A stretch of 7,266 nucleotides of DNA, taken from contig JAIDXU010000259.1 in the NCBI GenBank assembly GCA_029058455.1, positions 1-7,266 on the forward strand, in the 5' to 3' direction. Source of the stretch: Paramuribaculum sp. (GTDB lineage: Bacteria; Bacteroidota; Bacteroidia; Bacteroidales; Muribaculaceae). Below the pieces are notes generated by a model, which was given only the letters and a program-made list of their open reading frames with translations, made no database searches and had not been told where the DNA came from. Shown here one piece after another: positions 6,821 to 7,266 of this stretch. Numbering within the stretch: position 1 is the stretch's first letter; each line of letters opens with the position of its first letter. The translations under genes were made by a program, and so were the position numbers.

Positions 6821-7081
6821 ATGGCTAAAACAATCACTTTCAACGAACTTCGTCGCATTAAAGATAGTCTGCCCGACGGCGCAACCCACCAGATTGCCGA
6901 CAAACTCAACGTTACCGTACAGACAGTGCGCAACTACTTCGGAGGTTCAAACTATGAGTTTGGCAAAAACGCCGGAGTTCACATCGAGCAGGGTCCTGAC
7001 GGTGGTATTGTAGTGCTTGACGACACCACTATCTACGACATGGCCTGCGAAATCATCCGCAATGCCCAGGAAAAAGAATAA
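6821..7081 (+). CDS. Small helix-turn-helix DNA-binding protein
   Basis: This 86-residue protein belongs to a small DNA-binding family that I recognise as common in Bacteroidales and lacking a gene name. Residues 22-42 form a helix-turn-helix: helix THQIADKLN, turn VTV, and recognition helix QTVRNYFGG. The segment 53-68 (VHIEQGPDGGIVVLDD) looks like a beta-hairpin and is followed by a C-terminal helix (69-83), which could be used for dimerisation. There is no signal peptide or membrane segment, so it should be cytoplasmic. The start is the only ATG that keeps the conserved MAKTITFNELRRIKDSLP opening; no Shine-Dalgarno precedes it. It lies 163 bp after batE and is closed by its own terminator, so it is probably an independent unit rather than a Bat component. 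Its target DNA is unknown; the palindrome at 6699-6716 makes autoregulation worth testing. A nucleoid-type role is the main alternative. Confidence 0.87.
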   Translation: MAKTITFNELRRIKDSLPDGATHQIADKLNVTVQTVRNYFGGSNYEFGKNAGVHIEQGPDGGIVVLDDTTIYDMACEIIRNAQEKE

Positions 7082-7104
7082 TCATCCTGTATCACAAACT
7101 TTTC

Positions 7105-7139
7105 AAATGCCGGTGGCCTGAGAGTCATCGGCATTTTTT
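7105..7139 (+). terminator. Rho-independent terminator of the HTH gene
   Basis: A 13-bp stem forms between 7105-7117 (AAATGCCGGTGGC) and 7124-7136 (GTCATCGGCATTT), including two G-U pairs, with the loop CTGAGA at 7118-7123. A run of six T follows at 7134-7139, partly used in the stem. The outer eight pairs are perfect Watson-Crick. It begins 24 bases after the stop codon, the expected place for an intrinsic terminator, and should end transcription of the small gene and of any readthrough from the bat operon. Confidence 0.88.
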
Positions 7140-7176
7140 GCGCTTTAACATCGAAATTTAGGGTGAAAACAGCCCC

Positions 7177-7220
7177 AAAAACGCTCAAACTTCTTAATAT
7201 TTGTTAAATATTGCGTTTTT
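7177..7220. repeat. Nested inverted repeat in the terminal intergenic region
   Basis: The outer arms AAAAACGC (7177-7184) and GCGTTTTT (7213-7220) are perfect complements. Directly inside the right arm is a second perfect hairpin, AATATTT-GTT-AAATATT (7196-7212). A T-run continues to 7222. It could be a second, weaker terminator behind the one at 7105-7139, or an AT-rich upstream element of the promoter at the window edge. The 127 bases from 7140 to the end show no gene. Confidence 0.45.
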
Positions 7221-7255
7221 TTGTATTCATCATCCACTCTTTTCAAAAAAATCCA

Positions 7256-7263
7256 TACCTTTG
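7256..7263 (+). promoter_or_regulatory. Bacteroidetes -7 promoter box (TACCTTTG) for a gene right of the window
   Basis: TACCTTTG is a perfect match to the TAnnTTTG -7 element of the Bacteroidetes primary sigma factor. It lies in AT-rich DNA with an A-run (7245-7251) just upstream and is placed after a terminator, as expected for a new transcription unit. No TTG is found about 19-23 bases upstream, so the -33 half is weak or absent. The transcription start would fall at or just beyond the end of the window. Confidence 0.6.
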
Positions 7264-7266
7264 TAT

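Noticed and set aside
6733..6933. Minus-strand 66-residue open frame overlapping the HTH gene start
   Set aside because: It covers AT-rich spacer and the antisense of a conserved coding start, with no recognisable features.
1..7266. A new defence or mobile system
   Set aside because: No transposase, integrase, toxin-antitoxin pair, attachment site or composition break is visible; the genes form a recognised Bat locus in normal order.

Overview
The window looks like chromosomal DNA of a Bacteroidales bacterium, perhaps a Muribaculaceae-like gut lineage. The reasons are a complete Bacteroidetes-style Bat (Bacteroides aerotolerance) locus, genes of roughly 50% GC with AT-rich spacers, no Shine-Dalgarno-like sequence before any start codon, and a perfect TAnnTTTG promoter element (Bacteroidetes sigma-ABfr -7 box) at the right edge. 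The family-level placement is inference.

Layout. Positions 1-27 are probably the last codons of the preceding gene, which in this type of locus is usually a DUF58 protein. Five genes then run on the + strand with gaps of 12, 63, 75 and 15 bp: a signal-peptide/one-TM protein with a BatD-like cytoplasmic tail (52-1044), BatA (1057-2043), a BatB-BatC fusion (2107-3954), BatD (4030-5847) and BatE (5863-6657). No intrinsic terminator separates them, so they are probably one operon. A 163-bp AT-rich spacer with an 18-bp perfect palindrome, an imperfect inverted repeat and a tandem octamer leads to a small helix-turn-helix protein gene (6821-7081). That gene ends in a strong intrinsic terminator. 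The last 127 bp are non-coding, with a nested inverted repeat and a -7 promoter box for a gene beyond the window.

How the genes fit together. Bat loci normally follow a MoxR-type AAA+ ATPase and a DUF58 protein, both outside this window. BatA and BatB each hold a von Willebrand factor A domain with an intact MIDAS metal site, placed by membrane topology in the periplasm. The BatC part of the fusion and BatE place TPR modules in the periplasm, BatD supplies tandem beta-sandwich-like extracytoplasmic domains, and BatE ends in an SH3-like domain. Together they look like an inner-membrane/periplasmic assembly linked in the literature to oxygen and envelope stress. Its mechanism is not settled.

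This is a known system, not a new one. The points most worth a second look are the in-frame BatB-BatC fusion that keeps BatC's signal peptide as an internal membrane segment, the Gln/Asn/Asp tract with an exact 11-residue duplication, the shared tail of the first protein and BatD, and the symmetric elements upstream of the small HTH gene.
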